In this document: piece after piece, positions 20,994 to 29,774 of the stretch
How positions within the stretch are numbered: the first letter of the stretch is position 1
Layout: every line of letters starts with the position of its first letter
Assembly: GCF_024055895.1 (NCBI RefSeq)
Contig: NZ_JAMXLE010000001.1
Location: 2,036,602-2,100,601, forward strand
DNA length: 64,000 bases
Direction: 5' to 3'
From: Rhizobium sp. L1K21
GTDB taxonomy: Bacteria > Pseudomonadota > Alphaproteobacteria > Rhizobiales > Rhizobiaceae
Notes under the pieces: model-generated
What the model was told of the DNA's origin: nothing
Database searches by the model: none
The model's input: the letters and a program-made list of their open reading frames with translations, nothing else
Position numbers and translations under genes: made by a program

Positions 20994-22259
20994 TCAATCC
21001 GCGCTATAACGTTTCAATACGAGTGAGGCGTTTGTACCACCAAACCCGAACGAGTTGGACAGCGCCACATTGATCTCCCGCTTGCGTGCCTTGTGCGGCA
21101 CGAGATCGATTGCGGTTTCAACATCTGGGTTGTCCAGGTTCAGCGTCGGTGGCGCCACGTTGTCATGGATTGCCAATGTGGAGAAGATCGCCTCGATGGC
21201 TCCGGCTGCACCCAGAAGGTGGCCGGTTGCCGATTTTGTCGACGACATCGACACCTTGCTGGCGTGATCGCCCACAAGACGCTCGACGGCGCCAAGTTCA
21301 ATCGTATCGGCCATGGTGGAGGTGCCGTGCGCATTGATGTAATCGACGTCTGCGGCGGTCAATCCTGCGCGCTTCAGCGCCATGGTCATGCAGCGGAACG
21401 CGCCCTCGCCGTCTTCCGACGGGGCCGTGATGTGGAATGCGTCGCCCGAAAGCCCGTAGCCGACCACTTCGGCATAGATCTTCGCGCCGCGCGCCTTGGC
21501 ATGTTCCAGCTCCTCGAGAACGACGATGCCGGCACCCTCACCCATCACGAAACCGTCGCGGTCGCGGTCATAGGGACGCGAGGCCTTTTCCGGTGTTTCA
21601 TTATAAGCTGTCGAAAGTGCCTTGCAGGCCGCAAAACCAGCGAGCGAAATGCGGCTGACAGGCGATTCCGTACCGCCGGCCACCATGACGTCAGCATCGC
21701 CCAGCGCAATCAGGCGCGATGCGTCGCCGATGGCGTGTGCACCCGTTGAACATGCCGTTACCACCGAATGGTTCGGCCCGCGCAGCTTGTGGCGAATGGA
21801 AACCTGACCGGACGCCAGATTGATCAGGCGGCCTGGAATGAAGAAAGGCGATACGCGGCGGGGTCCCTTGTCGCGCAGCGTGTAACCCGCTTCGACAATG
21901 CCTTCGATACCGCCGATGCCCGAACCGATCAGCACGCCGGTCGCACATTGATCGTCATCGCTTTCCGGGTGCCAGTTGGCGTCATCAAGTGCCATATCAG
22001 CAGCGGCCATGGCATAAACGATGAAGGGATCAACCTTGCGCTGTTCCTTCGGCTCCATCCAGTCGTCGGCGTTGAATGTGCCGTTGGTGCCATCGCCGAA
22101 GGGAAGACGGCAGGCAATCTTGGCGGGCAGATCGTCGGTCTCGAAATCGGTGACCTTGATGGCTCCGCTCTTGCCGGCCAGAATATTCTTCCAGGTTTCG
22201 TCCACACCACAGCCGAGCGGTGTCAACATACCCAATCCGGTGATTACAACGCGCCTCAT
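20994..22259 (-). CDS. fabF: 3-oxoacyl-ACP synthase II
   Basis: This 421-residue condensing enzyme starts MRRVVITGLGMLTPLGCGVD. The catalytic triad is visible: Cys in TACSTGAHAIGD, His in NAHGTSTMADTIEL, and His in SATGHLLGAAG. It elongates acyl-ACP with malonyl-ACP in fatty-acid synthesis. The ATG at 22259 is preferred to an upstream GTG at 22265 because GGAGG sits eight bases before it. It follows acpP, but a terminator between them means part of its transcription may come from its own promoter. Confidence 0.94.
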   Translation of the reverse strand: MRRVVITGLGMLTPLGCGVDETWKNILAGKSGAIKVTDFETDDLPAKIACRLPFGDGTNGTFNADDWMEPKEQRKVDPFIVYAMAAADMALDDANWHPESDDDQCATGVLIGSGIGGIEGIVEAGYTLRDKGPRRVSPFFIPGRLINLASGQVSIRHKLRGPNHSVVTACSTGAHAIGDASRLIALGDADVMVAGGTESPVSRISLAGFAACKALSTAYNETPEKASRPYDRDRDGFVMGEGAGIVVLEELEHAKARGAKIYAEVVGYGLSGDAFHITAPSEDGEGAFRCMTMALKRAGLTAADVDYINAHGTSTMADTIELGAVERLVGDHASKVSMSSTKSATGHLLGAAGAIEAIFSTLAIHDNVAPPTLNLDNPDVETAIDLVPHKARKREINVALSNSFGFGGTNASLVLKRYSAD

Positions 22260-22369
22260 ATTCACTTCCTCCGGCAGAGCATCCGGGCTTTTATCTCACC
22301 CGGTGGCGGTTCATTGCATGCACGTGCCCGCCAAACGCTTTATTCTCGACAAAAACAGGTCCTGAATGC

Positions 22370-22394
22370 AAAAAGGGCCCGGCAAACCGGACCC
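22370..22394 (-). terminator. Terminator or attenuator between acpP and fabF
   Basis: On the minus strand GGGTCCGG and CCGGGCCC pair across a TTTG loop and are followed by TTTTT. It lies about 50 bases after the acpP stop and 110 bases before fabF. This would let acpP be made in excess over fabF, which fits the high cellular need for acyl carrier protein. Confidence 0.7.
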
Positions 22395-22441
22395 GAGCGG
22401 GCCATGAAGCCCGCCCACATGGCCTGTATCAGGCGCTCAGA

Positions 22442-22678
22442 TTAAGCCTGAGCCTTCTCAATGAACTTGACCGCATCGCCAACAGTGAGAATGGAATCAG
22501 CAGCATCATCGGGGATTTCGATGCCGAATTCTTCTTCGAAAGCCATAACCAGTTCAACGGTGTCGAGAGAGTCGGCACCCAGATCGTCGATAAAGCTTGC
22601 GCCTTCAACAACCTTGTCGGCATCAACGCCAAGATGATCAACAACAATTTTCTTCACGCGTTCTGCGGTATCGCTCAT
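22442..22678 (-). CDS. acpP: Acyl carrier protein
   Basis: This 78-residue acidic protein has the phosphopantetheine attachment motif [20 protein letters not shown] (Ser within GADSLD). It carries growing acyl chains in fatty-acid synthesis, and probably supplies lipid A synthesis. It lies between fabG and fabF in the classic cluster. A 274-bp gap separates it from fabG, likely with its own promoter. Confidence 0.96.
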   Translation of the reverse strand: MSDTAERVKKIVVDHLGVDADKVVEGASFIDDLGADSLDTVELVMAFEEEFGIEIPDDAADSILTVGDAVKFIEKAQA

Positions 22679-22952
22679 GTCGGTATCCTCGACCCTTGTC
22701 TTTTCCAGCGGTTCCTTCTCGGATTCCGCTCAATTGTTTTTCACCGTGCCTGAACGATTATCCAGTACGGCATGTTCTCAATCCCCGTATGGCGCGGCGG
22801 CTCACCTTAAACCGATTAACCAACCGCGTCTGCGGGTGACTGACTTCAGTCAGACGCCGATTAACACGCTTTAGCGCGAAGTCAAAGCCTGAATTTGCGC
22901 CCAAAGCGCCCCCTTCAACATCAAATATCGAGCGGTCAAAGGCAAGTCCTGA

Positions 22953-23690
22953 TCAAATCATCGCCATGCCGCCGTTGACGTGAATTGTCTGTCCGGTGAC
23001 GTACGAAGCTTCGTTTGAAGCAAGATAGGCAACCGCAGAGGCCACTTCAACACCCGTGCCCATGCGGCGCATGGGGATTGCGCCCATGATGGCGTCTTTC
23101 TGCTTGTCGTTCAGCTTGCCGGTCATGGCGCTTTCGATGAAGCCCGGTGCAACACAGTTGACCGTTACGTTGCGCGGCGCGATTTCCTGCGCGAGTGACT
23201 TGGAAAAGCCGATCATGCCGGCCTTGGAGGCGCAATAGTTTGCCTGGCCGGGATTGCCTGTCACACCGACAACAGAGGTAATGTTGATGATGCGGCCATA
23301 GCGGCGGCGCATCATCGGATGTGTCAGTTCACGCGTCAGGCGGAACATGGCGGTCAGGTTGATTTCCATGACCGAATCCCAGTCCTCGTCCGACATACGG
23401 ACAAAGAGACCATCCTTGGTGATCCCGGCATTGTTGACCAGAATATCGACGCCTTCCAGCACCTCTTCAGCCTTCTGGCCGAGCGCCTTCACCTCATCGC
23501 GGTTTGACAGGTTTGCCGGGAAAATATGGGCGCGTTCGCCAAGTTCGGAGGCCAGCGCCTCCAGCTTTTCAACACGCGTCCCGTGCAGGCCGACAATGGC
23601 GCCCTGGGCATGGAGCATGCGGGCGATTTCCTCGCCAATGCCGCCGGATGCGCCGGTGATCAATGCCTTGCGGCCAGTGAGTTCAAACAT
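22953..23690 (-). CDS. fabG: 3-oxoacyl-ACP reductase
   Basis: This 245-residue short-chain dehydrogenase has the NADPH-binding TGASGGIGEEIAR, NNAGITKDGLF, and the catalytic Ser and Tyr-Lys in ITSVVGVTGNPGQANYCASK. The segment GNPGQANY is typical of FabG. It reduces 3-oxoacyl-ACP in fatty-acid elongation. It lies 32 bases downstream of fabD in the same operon. Confidence 0.95.
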   Translation of the reverse strand: MFELTGRKALITGASGGIGEEIARMLHAQGAIVGLHGTRVEKLEALASELGERAHIFPANLSNRDEVKALGQKAEEVLEGVDILVNNAGITKDGLFVRMSDEDWDSVMEINLTAMFRLTRELTHPMMRRRYGRIINITSVVGVTGNPGQANYCASKAGMIGFSKSLAQEIAPRNVTVNCVAPGFIESAMTGKLNDKQKDAIMGAIPMRRMGTGVEVASAVAYLASNEASYVTGQTIHVNGGMAMI

Positions 23691-23722
23691 GGTTCAGTCC
23701 TTAATCGTATAGGGCTTGGGAA

Positions 23723-24667
23723 TTAACCGAGCAGTGTTTCGAGCGCTTTGGCAATATCGTCCGGCGAATTGACGGCAACGCCGCTGACATTGCGGTCGAT
23801 GCGGCGCGCAAGCCCGGTCAGCACCTTGCCGGAGCCGATTTCATAGAGCGTGTCGACGCCGTTCTGGCCAAACCACTCGACTGTTTCGCGCCAGCGCACC
23901 TGGCCGGTGACCTGCGCGACGAGAAGATCGGCGATCGTTGCCGCATCGGAAACCGGGGTAGCGCGTACATTGGCAATCACCGGAACAACCGGATCGTTCT
24001 TTTCGACCTTTGCCAGCGCCTCGCGCATGGAGTCTGCGGCAGGCGCCATGAGGCTTGAATGGAAAGGCGCGGAAACCGGCAGCATGATCGCCCGTTTTGC
24101 GCCCTTGGCGCTTGCCAGTTCCGCTGCCTTTTCAACGGCTGCCTTTTCGCCGGAAATGACCAGCTGGCCGCCGCCATTGTCGTTGGCGATCTGACAGGAG
24201 CCTGCGTCGGACGCTTCGGCGCAAACGGCTTCCACATCACCATGTTCCAGACCAATGATCGCTGCCATCGCACCCTTGCCTGCCGGAACGGCGGCCTGCA
24301 TGGCATTGCCGCGAATGCGCAACAGCCGTGCCGTATCGGACAGCGAGAATGTGCCAGCGGCGCACAGGGCTGAATATTCGCCCAGCGAGTGACCGGCCAC
24401 ATAGGCAACCTTTGCCTTCAGGTCGAGTCCGCGCGCCTCCATCACCCGGATGGCGGCCATTGAAACGGCCATCAGAGCGGGCTGGGCATTGGCAGTCAGG
24501 GTCAGCGTGTCTTCAGGTCCGTCCCACATGATGGTGGACAGCTTTTCGCCGAGCGCCTCGTCGACCTCGTCGAAAACGGCTTTGGCTTCCGGAAAAGCGT
24601 CCGCCAGTTCCTTGCCCATGCCGACGGATTGGCTTCCCTGCCCCGGAAAGGTAAATGCAATAGCCAT
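23723..24667 (-). CDS. fabD: Malonyl-CoA:ACP transacylase
   Basis: This 314-residue enzyme begins MAIAFTFPGQGSQSVGMGKE. The nucleophile motif is GHSLGEYSAL, and VSAPFHSSLM holds the catalytic His. It loads malonyl groups onto acyl carrier protein. It is the first gene of the fabD-fabG-acpP-fabF block and is divergent from the aldo/keto reductase. Confidence 0.95.
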   Translation of the reverse strand: MAIAFTFPGQGSQSVGMGKELADAFPEAKAVFDEVDEALGEKLSTIMWDGPEDTLTLTANAQPALMAVSMAAIRVMEARGLDLKAKVAYVAGHSLGEYSALCAAGTFSLSDTARLLRIRGNAMQAAVPAGKGAMAAIIGLEHGDVEAVCAEASDAGSCQIANDNGGGQLVISGEKAAVEKAAELASAKGAKRAIMLPVSAPFHSSLMAPAADSMREALAKVEKNDPVVPVIANVRATPVSDAATIADLLVAQVTGQVRWRETVEWFGQNGVDTLYEIGSGKVLTGLARRIDRNVSGVAVNSPDDIAKALETLLG

Positions 24668-24855
24668 GGTGTTTCCCTAACTTTTATACTGCCCTCTCCA
24701 TTCACATTCTTGGTGGCCAAGTCAAGGCAGACGGCCCTTTCGCCCCCATCTCGGTGGGCTGGAACCGGGCCCAGAGGGTGTTTTTTGGCATTGAACCTTG
24801 TTGTTGTGTTTGAAAGCCCTACATTGCGCCCCATTGAAAAGGGGATTGTTTCATT

Positions 24856-25902
24856 ATGAAGTATAACGAGCTTGGAACGACCGGCATCAAGGTTTCGGAA
24901 ATCTGCCTGGGAACCATGACATGGGGCTCTCAGAATTCCGAAGCCGAAGCCCATGAACAGATGGACTACGCACTCGAAAAGGGCGTCAATTTCTGGGACA
25001 CCGCCGAACTTTACCCGACAACGCCGAATGCAGCCGAAACGCAAGGCCGCACGGAAGAATATATCGGCAGCTGGTTCAAGAAGACGGGCAAGCGCAACGA
25101 CGTTGTGCTGGCCACCAAGATCAGCGGACGCGGACGCGACTATATTCGCGGCGGGGTTCCCATCTCGGCGGAAGAAGTCGACAAGGCTCTCGATTTGAGC
25201 CTCAAGCGCCTCGGCGTGGATCATGTCGATCTCTATCAGCTTCACTGGCCCAACCGCGGCTCCTACGCCTTCCGTTCGAACTGGGCTTATGACGCCTCCA
25301 CGCAGGACACGGAAAAGGAAATTGCCGATCTCCACTCTATTCTCGAAGCGCTGGGCAGACACGTGAAGGCCGGCAAGATCCGTGCAATCGGCGTCTCGAA
25401 CGATACGTCCTGGGGTGTCATGAAAATGCTGGAACTGGCCAAGGAGCACGGTCTTCCGCGCCTGCAGTCGATCCAGAATGAATATAACCTCCTGGACCGG
25501 AAGTTCGACACCGATTTGGCCGAGATCGCCCATCACACCAAGGTCGGTCTCTTGGCCTATACACCGCTTGCAGCCGGGCTTCTGACCGGCAAATATCAGG
25601 ATGGTTCAGTGCCTGCCGGTTCGCGCATGTCCATCAACACCGACCTCGGGGGCCGCATCGCCAAGGATTACTGGAAAGAGCCGGTTGCAGCCTATCTCGA
25701 TATTGCCAAGCGCCACGATCTGCTGCCGGAGCAGATGGCACTGGCCTTCTGCGCGTCGCGCTATTTCATGACCTCCGTCATCATTGGCGCAACCAGCATG
25801 GAACAGCTCAAGCGCAACATCGGTGCCGCCGATGTTACGTTGTCAAGCGCGGTTCTTGACGAGATCAATGCCGTGCATCGCAAGTATCCGTTGCCGATCT
25901 GA
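24856..25902 (+). CDS. Aldo/keto reductase (Tas-like)
   Basis: This 348-residue protein begins MKYNELGTTGIKVSEICLGT and has the catalytic set of the family: Asp and Tyr in FWDTAELYP, Lys in LATKISG, and His in QLHWP. The NADPH-binding end contains ALAFCASRYFMTSVIIGATS. The segment TPNAAETQGRTEEYIGSWF is shared with the E. coli Tas/YajO type. It probably reduces an aldehyde or ketone with NADPH; the natural substrate is not known. Confidence 0.87.
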   Translation: MKYNELGTTGIKVSEICLGTMTWGSQNSEAEAHEQMDYALEKGVNFWDTAELYPTTPNAAETQGRTEEYIGSWFKKTGKRNDVVLATKISGRGRDYIRGGVPISAEEVDKALDLSLKRLGVDHVDLYQLHWPNRGSYAFRSNWAYDASTQDTEKEIADLHSILEALGRHVKAGKIRAIGVSNDTSWGVMKMLELAKEHGLPRLQSIQNEYNLLDRKFDTDLAEIAHHTKVGLLAYTPLAAGLLTGKYQDGSVPAGSRMSINTDLGGRIAKDYWKEPVAAYLDIAKRHDLLPEQMALAFCASRYFMTSVIIGATSMEQLKRNIGAADVTLSSAVLDEINAVHRKYPLPI

Positions 25903-26018
25903 TCCCGGGCGTGGTCTTCTGTCCAATTGCTAAAATAAGTTGGCGCGGCTCACTGGAATTCAACGCCGCGCACCTTAAATGAGGTGACAATGAATTTTTC
26001 GCAAACAGGTCGGACTTA

Positions 26019-26945
26019 ATGGAATTTGTACTCGTCGTCGGTGGTTTGGTCGCGCTTTATTTTGGTGCCGAATGGCTTCTAAAGGGCGCGATATCACTGG
26101 CCAAGATGCTCGGCATGCCCACACTTCTGGTCTCTCTGGTCATCGTTGGCTTTGGAACATCGATGCCCGAGTTGCTGGTTTCCGTCAGCGCCGCGCTTTC
26201 CGGTTCACCGGCTATTGCGCTTGGCAATGTCGTTGGCTCATCGACGGCGAATATTCTTCTCATCCTCGGCGTTGGAGCCCTTATCTACCCCATGCACAAA
26301 TGGGACGGATCGGCCCCCATCAACGTCCTGATCATGACCGGTGTTGCGCTCTTAACGCTGCTTTTCGTCCAGTTTGATGTGATAGGCCGACTTCCGGGCC
26401 TTATCATGCTGGCACTGCTCTCGCTCTACCTCTTCTGGTCTTACAAAAAGGGGCGCGCGGATGGGGAAAGTGCCGTTTCCGAAGAAGTGCTTGAACCTGT
26501 CGCCCCACTCAAAATCACCATTCCACAGGTCATCGGCGGTCTGATCGTGCTGTTTGCCGGTGCCGAAATGCTTGTTCGGGGCGCAACCAGCATCGCCCGT
26601 GATTTCGGCATTTCCGAAGCGGTGATCGGGCTGACCGTCGTGGCTGTCGGCACCAGTCTGCCGGAGCTTGCAACGGCAGCCATTGCAGCCTTCCGCCGCA
26701 ACCCGGATATTGCCATCGGCAATGTCATCGGCTCGAATATTTTCAATATTTTGGGAATTCTGGGTGTCACGGTCGTTATTCACCCGATCAGCGTGGACCG
26801 CCATTTTGCCTATTTCGATGTGCCGGTCATGGTGGCTGCGTCGCTCGCCTTCACGGCACTTCTCTATTTCGGCAAACCCATCGGACGTCTTGTCGGCGGC
26901 ACGCTGGTTGCTTCCTACGCCGTCTACACCGCCCTGCTTTTCTAG
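26019..26945 (+). CDS. Calcium/sodium antiporter (CaCA family, YrbG-like)
   Basis: This 308-residue membrane protein has two homologous halves of about five helices. The alpha-repeat motifs are GFGTSMPELLVS with GNVVGSSTANILLILG in the first half and AVGTSLPELATA with GNVIGSNIFNILGILG in the second. These hold the acidic ion-binding Glu residues. Such exchangers move Ca out of the cytoplasm against Na or H. It lies upstream of two genes for calcium-binding-type repeat proteins and a second Ca antiporter, which may be a functional grouping. Confidence 0.88.
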   Translation: MEFVLVVGGLVALYFGAEWLLKGAISLAKMLGMPTLLVSLVIVGFGTSMPELLVSVSAALSGSPAIALGNVVGSSTANILLILGVGALIYPMHKWDGSAPINVLIMTGVALLTLLFVQFDVIGRLPGLIMLALLSLYLFWSYKKGRADGESAVSEEVLEPVAPLKITIPQVIGGLIVLFAGAEMLVRGATSIARDFGISEAVIGLTVVAVGTSLPELATAAIAAFRRNPDIAIGNVIGSNIFNILGILGVTVVIHPISVDRHFAYFDVPVMVAASLAFTALLYFGKPIGRLVGGTLVASYAVYTALLF

Positions 26946-26990
26946 GTCACGGGGCGCATAATTGCCGCTAGACAGCATAACTGACGCCGG

Positions 26991-27191
26991 TCAGTTCAGC
27001 GCGCCTGGCTCTTCGTTCTGGTTCACATTGGAGTTGCTGGCATTCGGATCGATGACGAATGACTGATAGGCTTCTGCGGCAATCCAGATCAAGGCCGCTG
27101 CTGCCAGCGAATAAAGCAGGATCTTCAGCGTGAAGCTCGACTTGTCGCCCTGTTTCGCCTTCGTTTCCTTCACTTCAACAGTCACGGTCAT
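26991..27191 (-). CDS. Small single-span membrane protein
   Basis: This protein of about 66 residues starts MTVTVEVKETKAKQGDKSSF, has one membrane helix (about residues 23-43, LLYSLAAAALIWIAAEAYQS) and an Asn/Glu-rich tail ending EEPGALN. AGGAGG directly touches the ATG at 27191. A GTG two codons later would have a better spacing, so the exact start is uncertain. The function is not recognised. It sits between the Ca/Na antiporter and the first repeat-protein gene, on the opposite strand. Confidence 0.55.
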   Translation of the reverse strand: MTVTVEVKETKAKQGDKSSFTLKILLYSLAAAALIWIAAEAYQSFVIDPNASNSNVNQNEEPGALN

Positions 27192-27299
27192 CCTCCTGTC
27201 GTATTCATCCTTCTGCCTGTGCGGTTGCGGCACAGACGTGTGAAGGATCAACGTAGATGCTTACCGCATTGTTCCATCACCGGGCTTTGAGGGAAATTC

Positions 27300-27315
27300 T
27301 CAACAAAATCTTAAC
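27300..27315 (+). promoter_or_regulatory. Near-consensus CtrA box upstream of the first repeat-protein gene
   Basis: TCAA-N7-TTAAC differs at one base from the CtrA consensus TTAA-N7-TTAAC. It ends 65 bp before the ATG at 27381. The paralog downstream has an exact box, which raises the credibility of this one. CtrA is the alphaproteobacterial cell-cycle response regulator. Confidence 0.4.
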
Positions 27316-27380
27316 CCGGCACCGCTATGGTGCCGCTCTCGATAAAGCTCTTCGGCTTGTACCCGTGTAGAAGGCTGGCG

Positions 27381-28274
27381 ATGACCTCTGTGAATGCGTT
27401 TTTCTCGAGCGCCTATGCGCGCCAATATGCCACGCAGCTTTTTACCAAAGCCGATGCACCGTCGAACGCTGCCGCATCGACCGGTCACTTTGCATATGTA
27501 GACCGAAGTGCAGAGGGCTATGCCAGCGCCACTGACCGCGCCATGGCCCGCATTGCCGAAATCCTCAATGGACTGAACGATGACGGCGACGATACGGGCT
27601 CTCCCCGCGTCGATGAGACAAGTGGCTATATTACCGCCGCTACCGGCACGTCGGGCGATGACACGCTGACGTTCAAATCTGTCGGCCTCTACAATGTCGA
27701 TGCCGGCGACGGCGACGATACCGTGACCGTGAAGACGGGCGCGATTTCCAATCTGAACGGTGGTGCGGGCAGCGACAAGCTGAACCTGACGGCTGAGACC
27801 GCGATGGATGTTTCCGGCGGCGACGGTGATGACGTGATCAACTTCTCCGGTTCCTTTGCCAAAGACTTCGACGGCGGCGCGGGCGACGATACCTTGCGCG
27901 TGAATGCCAAAACCGTCATGGGCGTCACAGGCGGTGACGGCAACGACACGATCGAAGTGACCGGCGAGCGCATTTCTCTTTCCGGCGGCACCGGTGACGA
28001 TACAATCACCATCACCAACAAGGGTGAAAAAGCCGCCGAATATAACTACGCCGCCGGAGATGGCAGCGACAAAATCAGCACCGACGGACCGCTGAAGATC
28101 AACTTCACCTTTGGCTACACGGCCAACGACCTGACGATCAGCACCGAAGGCACGACGCTCACGGTGAAGGGTGCCAATGGCGACGCTATTGCGGTCACAC
28201 TCACCAATGGCTCAGACCCAAGCGCTTACGAATTCGGCGTTGAAGACGGCGTTCTCACCCTGTCGATCGGCTGA
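27381..28274 (+). CDS. GGxGxD-repeat (RTX-like) calcium-binding protein 1
   Basis: This 297-residue acidic protein has an N-terminal region (residues 1-95) without a typical signal peptide, then seven repeats of the form GDDTxxxx...GG. The spacing is 19 residues in five of the six intervals and 18 in the last. The Asp/Gly pattern matches the turns that bind Ca in hemolysin-type repeats, but the usual period there is nine. After the repeats comes NYAAGDGSDKISTDGPLKI and a beta-rich end. No type I secretion genes are nearby, so the route to the surface, if any, is unknown. A paralog lies at 28890-29765. The ATG at 27381 begins MTSVNAFFSSAYARQY. Confidence 0.7.
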   Translation: MTSVNAFFSSAYARQYATQLFTKADAPSNAAASTGHFAYVDRSAEGYASATDRAMARIAEILNGLNDDGDDTGSPRVDETSGYITAATGTSGDDTLTFKSVGLYNVDAGDGDDTVTVKTGAISNLNGGAGSDKLNLTAETAMDVSGGDGDDVINFSGSFAKDFDGGAGDDTLRVNAKTVMGVTGGDGNDTIEVTGERISLSGGTGDDTITITNKGEKAAEYNYAAGDGSDKISTDGPLKINFTFGYTANDLTISTEGTTLTVKGANGDAIAVTLTNGSDPSAYEFGVEDGVLTLSIG

Positions 28275-28296
28275 GCAACGCCTTTAGGTGCCGTGT

Positions 28297-28482
28297 CTAG
28301 CGCTTCATGTTGACCAATGAGGGTTTTCCGGCGCGGTCATGGAGAAGATCACCGTCCAGATCGTCGGCATCCGTCTTGGGTTTCAGGTAGGTGCGCAGGC
28401 CCCAAAGGAACAAACCGGCACCGGCCAGCAAAACGCCGATCCCCATCATGAGAACGCCAGAACTAGCAAGAATATTACCCAT
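28297..28482 (-). CDS. Small single-span membrane protein
   Basis: The ATG at 28482 gives a 61-residue protein, MGNILASSGVLMMGIGVLLA and on, with one long hydrophobic helix (about residues 8-31), and a charged tail containing KPKTDADDLDGDLLHDRAGK. AGGAGG lies five bases before this ATG, the best ribosome site in the region, so it is preferred to a longer frame that opens 84 bases upstream. The function is not recognised. It lies between the two repeat-protein genes. Confidence 0.5.
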   Translation of the reverse strand: MGNILASSGVLMMGIGVLLAGAGLFLWGLRTYLKPKTDADDLDGDLLHDRAGKPSLVNMKR

Positions 28483-28566
28483 ATCAGCCTCCTCTTCAGC
28501 TGAAGGTCTTTCCTGCATGGAAGAATACGCCCGCGCGCTTAACGGCTGCTCAATATCTTTCGTCAA

Positions 28567-28782
28567 ACCCTAATGAATGCAAATGTGATGAGATTGCGGA
28601 TGCCGGCCTCAAAACCAGGCCGATAGTCTTCGCCAATCGGGCGAAATTTCGTCGAATGCCAAAGCGTTTCAGACAAGCTGAGACATTGACGGAACATCTT
28701 CAATTCGCCGGCAAGTTTATCCAGACGGTATTACTGGCGCCCTACACCATCACTAATTCTGTTAATCCCGATGTGCTTGGGG
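28567..28782. other. Intergenic region before the second repeat-protein gene
   Basis: The gap from 28567 to 28889 holds no gene. Its first 190 bases show no clear motif. Near its end an imperfect inverted repeat (GTTAATCCC at 28761-28769 and GGGGTTAAC at 28779-28787) overlaps the CtrA box given separately. Confidence 0.5.
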
Positions 28783-28798
28783 TTAACACTCTATTAAC
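28783..28798 (+). promoter_or_regulatory. CtrA box (exact consensus)
   Basis: The sequence TTAACACTCTATTAAC is an exact TTAA-N7-TTAAC match, the binding site of the cell-cycle regulator CtrA in alphaproteobacteria. It lies 92 bp before the ATG at 28890 and overlaps the right arm of an inverted repeat (28761-28787) that provides another TTAA. It suggests cell-cycle control of the second repeat-protein gene. Confidence 0.6.
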
Positions 28799-28889
28799 CA
28801 TAATTTCCTAGTTTACGCTCAGAAGACGTAGGCGGCGTCATGACCGACTTCGGGGACGAAGTGCGGGACGCTATTTTTTGGAGGTCATT

Positions 28890-29765
28890 ATGATCGGCGT
28901 ATCTTCCCGTATCAGTGCGAGTTTCAGTCAGAACTATACTGTCAATCTGTTTCAATCGGCCTCGGTTGAACAGACCAGCAAGAACAGTACCTATGCAGCC
29001 TCCGCAGCGGTTTCGGGGCAGTATCAGGATGCTGCAGCACGCGCCATCGATTCCATTCTCAACATTGTCCAGCAGGCCAATGGCAATACATCCGTGGGCG
29101 TTGCCACCAATGCGAACGTTACCAGCGTTGAGACCGACAAGGGCAATGACGACATTTCCGTGATTGCCGCGCGCGCCTATTCCATCGGCAGCGGTGCGGG
29201 CAATGACACGATCAACATCCGCTCGGAGCGCGAAACCATCGGCGTCTTTTCCGGTGAGGGCAACGACACGATCGATATCGATGCGGGCGGCAATGTCGGC
29301 ATCATTGCCGGTGGCGATGGCAATGACACGATCAGCATCAAATCCGGCGGCACGGTTGCTTTCGTCAATGGCGGTGAAGGCAATGACACGCTCAATATCG
29401 AAGGCGAAAACATCACCCTGGTGACCGGCGGTTCGGGCAATGACACCGTCAACATCACCAACAATGGCGAGCGCGCTGCGCAATATTATTACTTCGAAGG
29501 CGACGGCAAGGACACGATCACCTCCAACGGCCCTGTGGAAATCAACCTCTTCAACGAGGACGGCACCAGCCGGCAGGACATGGCAGATGCCAAATGGAGC
29601 GTTGACGGCAACACCGTCAGCATCGCATTCGCCGATGGCGGCTCGATCTCGGTGAACATGGAAGGTGCTGACAAGGCCACCGTTTCCTATGACGCCAACA
29701 AGGGTTCGCTGGTGATCAACGCTGCAACGACCACCGAAGCCGAAGCCCTGAAGGGCCTGGGGTAA
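28890..29765 (+). CDS. GGxGxD-repeat (RTX-like) calcium-binding protein 2
   Basis: This 291-residue acidic protein starts at the ATG five bases after a GGAGG site and reads MIGVSSRISASFSQNYTVNL. Residues 1-90 lack a signal peptide. Six GNDTI-type repeats follow (about residues 90-190), with three intervals of exactly 20 residues and the outer ones 19. The C-terminal third is beta-rich and ends EALKGLG. The shared ending of the repeat block (NITNNGERAAQYYYFEGDGK versus NITNKGEKAAEYNY in the other protein, after the same GDD/GNDT unit) shows common origin with the gene at 27381. The Asp/Gly turns suggest Ca binding. The function is unknown. Confidence 0.7.
   Translation: MIGVSSRISASFSQNYTVNLFQSASVEQTSKNSTYAASAAVSGQYQDAAARAIDSILNIVQQANGNTSVGVATNANVTSVETDKGNDDISVIAARAYSIGSGAGNDTINIRSERETIGVFSGEGNDTIDIDAGGNVGIIAGGDGNDTISIKSGGTVAFVNGGEGNDTLNIEGENITLVTGGSGNDTVNITNNGERAAQYYYFEGDGKDTITSNGPVEINLFNEDGTSRQDMADAKWSVDGNTVSIAFADGGSISVNMEGADKATVSYDANKGSLVINAATTTEAEALKGLG
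29182..29453 (+). repeat. 60-bp coding tandem repeat
   Basis: The core CAATGACACG or a one-base variant recurs at 29201, 29261, 29321, 29381 and 29438. The period is 60 bp three times and 57 bp in the last step. It encodes the GGxGNDTI repeats of the protein at 28890-29765. Confidence 0.85.
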
Positions 29766-29774
29766 GCCGCGTTT

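Noticed and set aside
29182..29453. CRISPR-like 60-bp periodicity
   Set aside because: The repeats are in frame and encode GGxGNDTI units of a protein; there are no spacers of varied sequence or cas genes.
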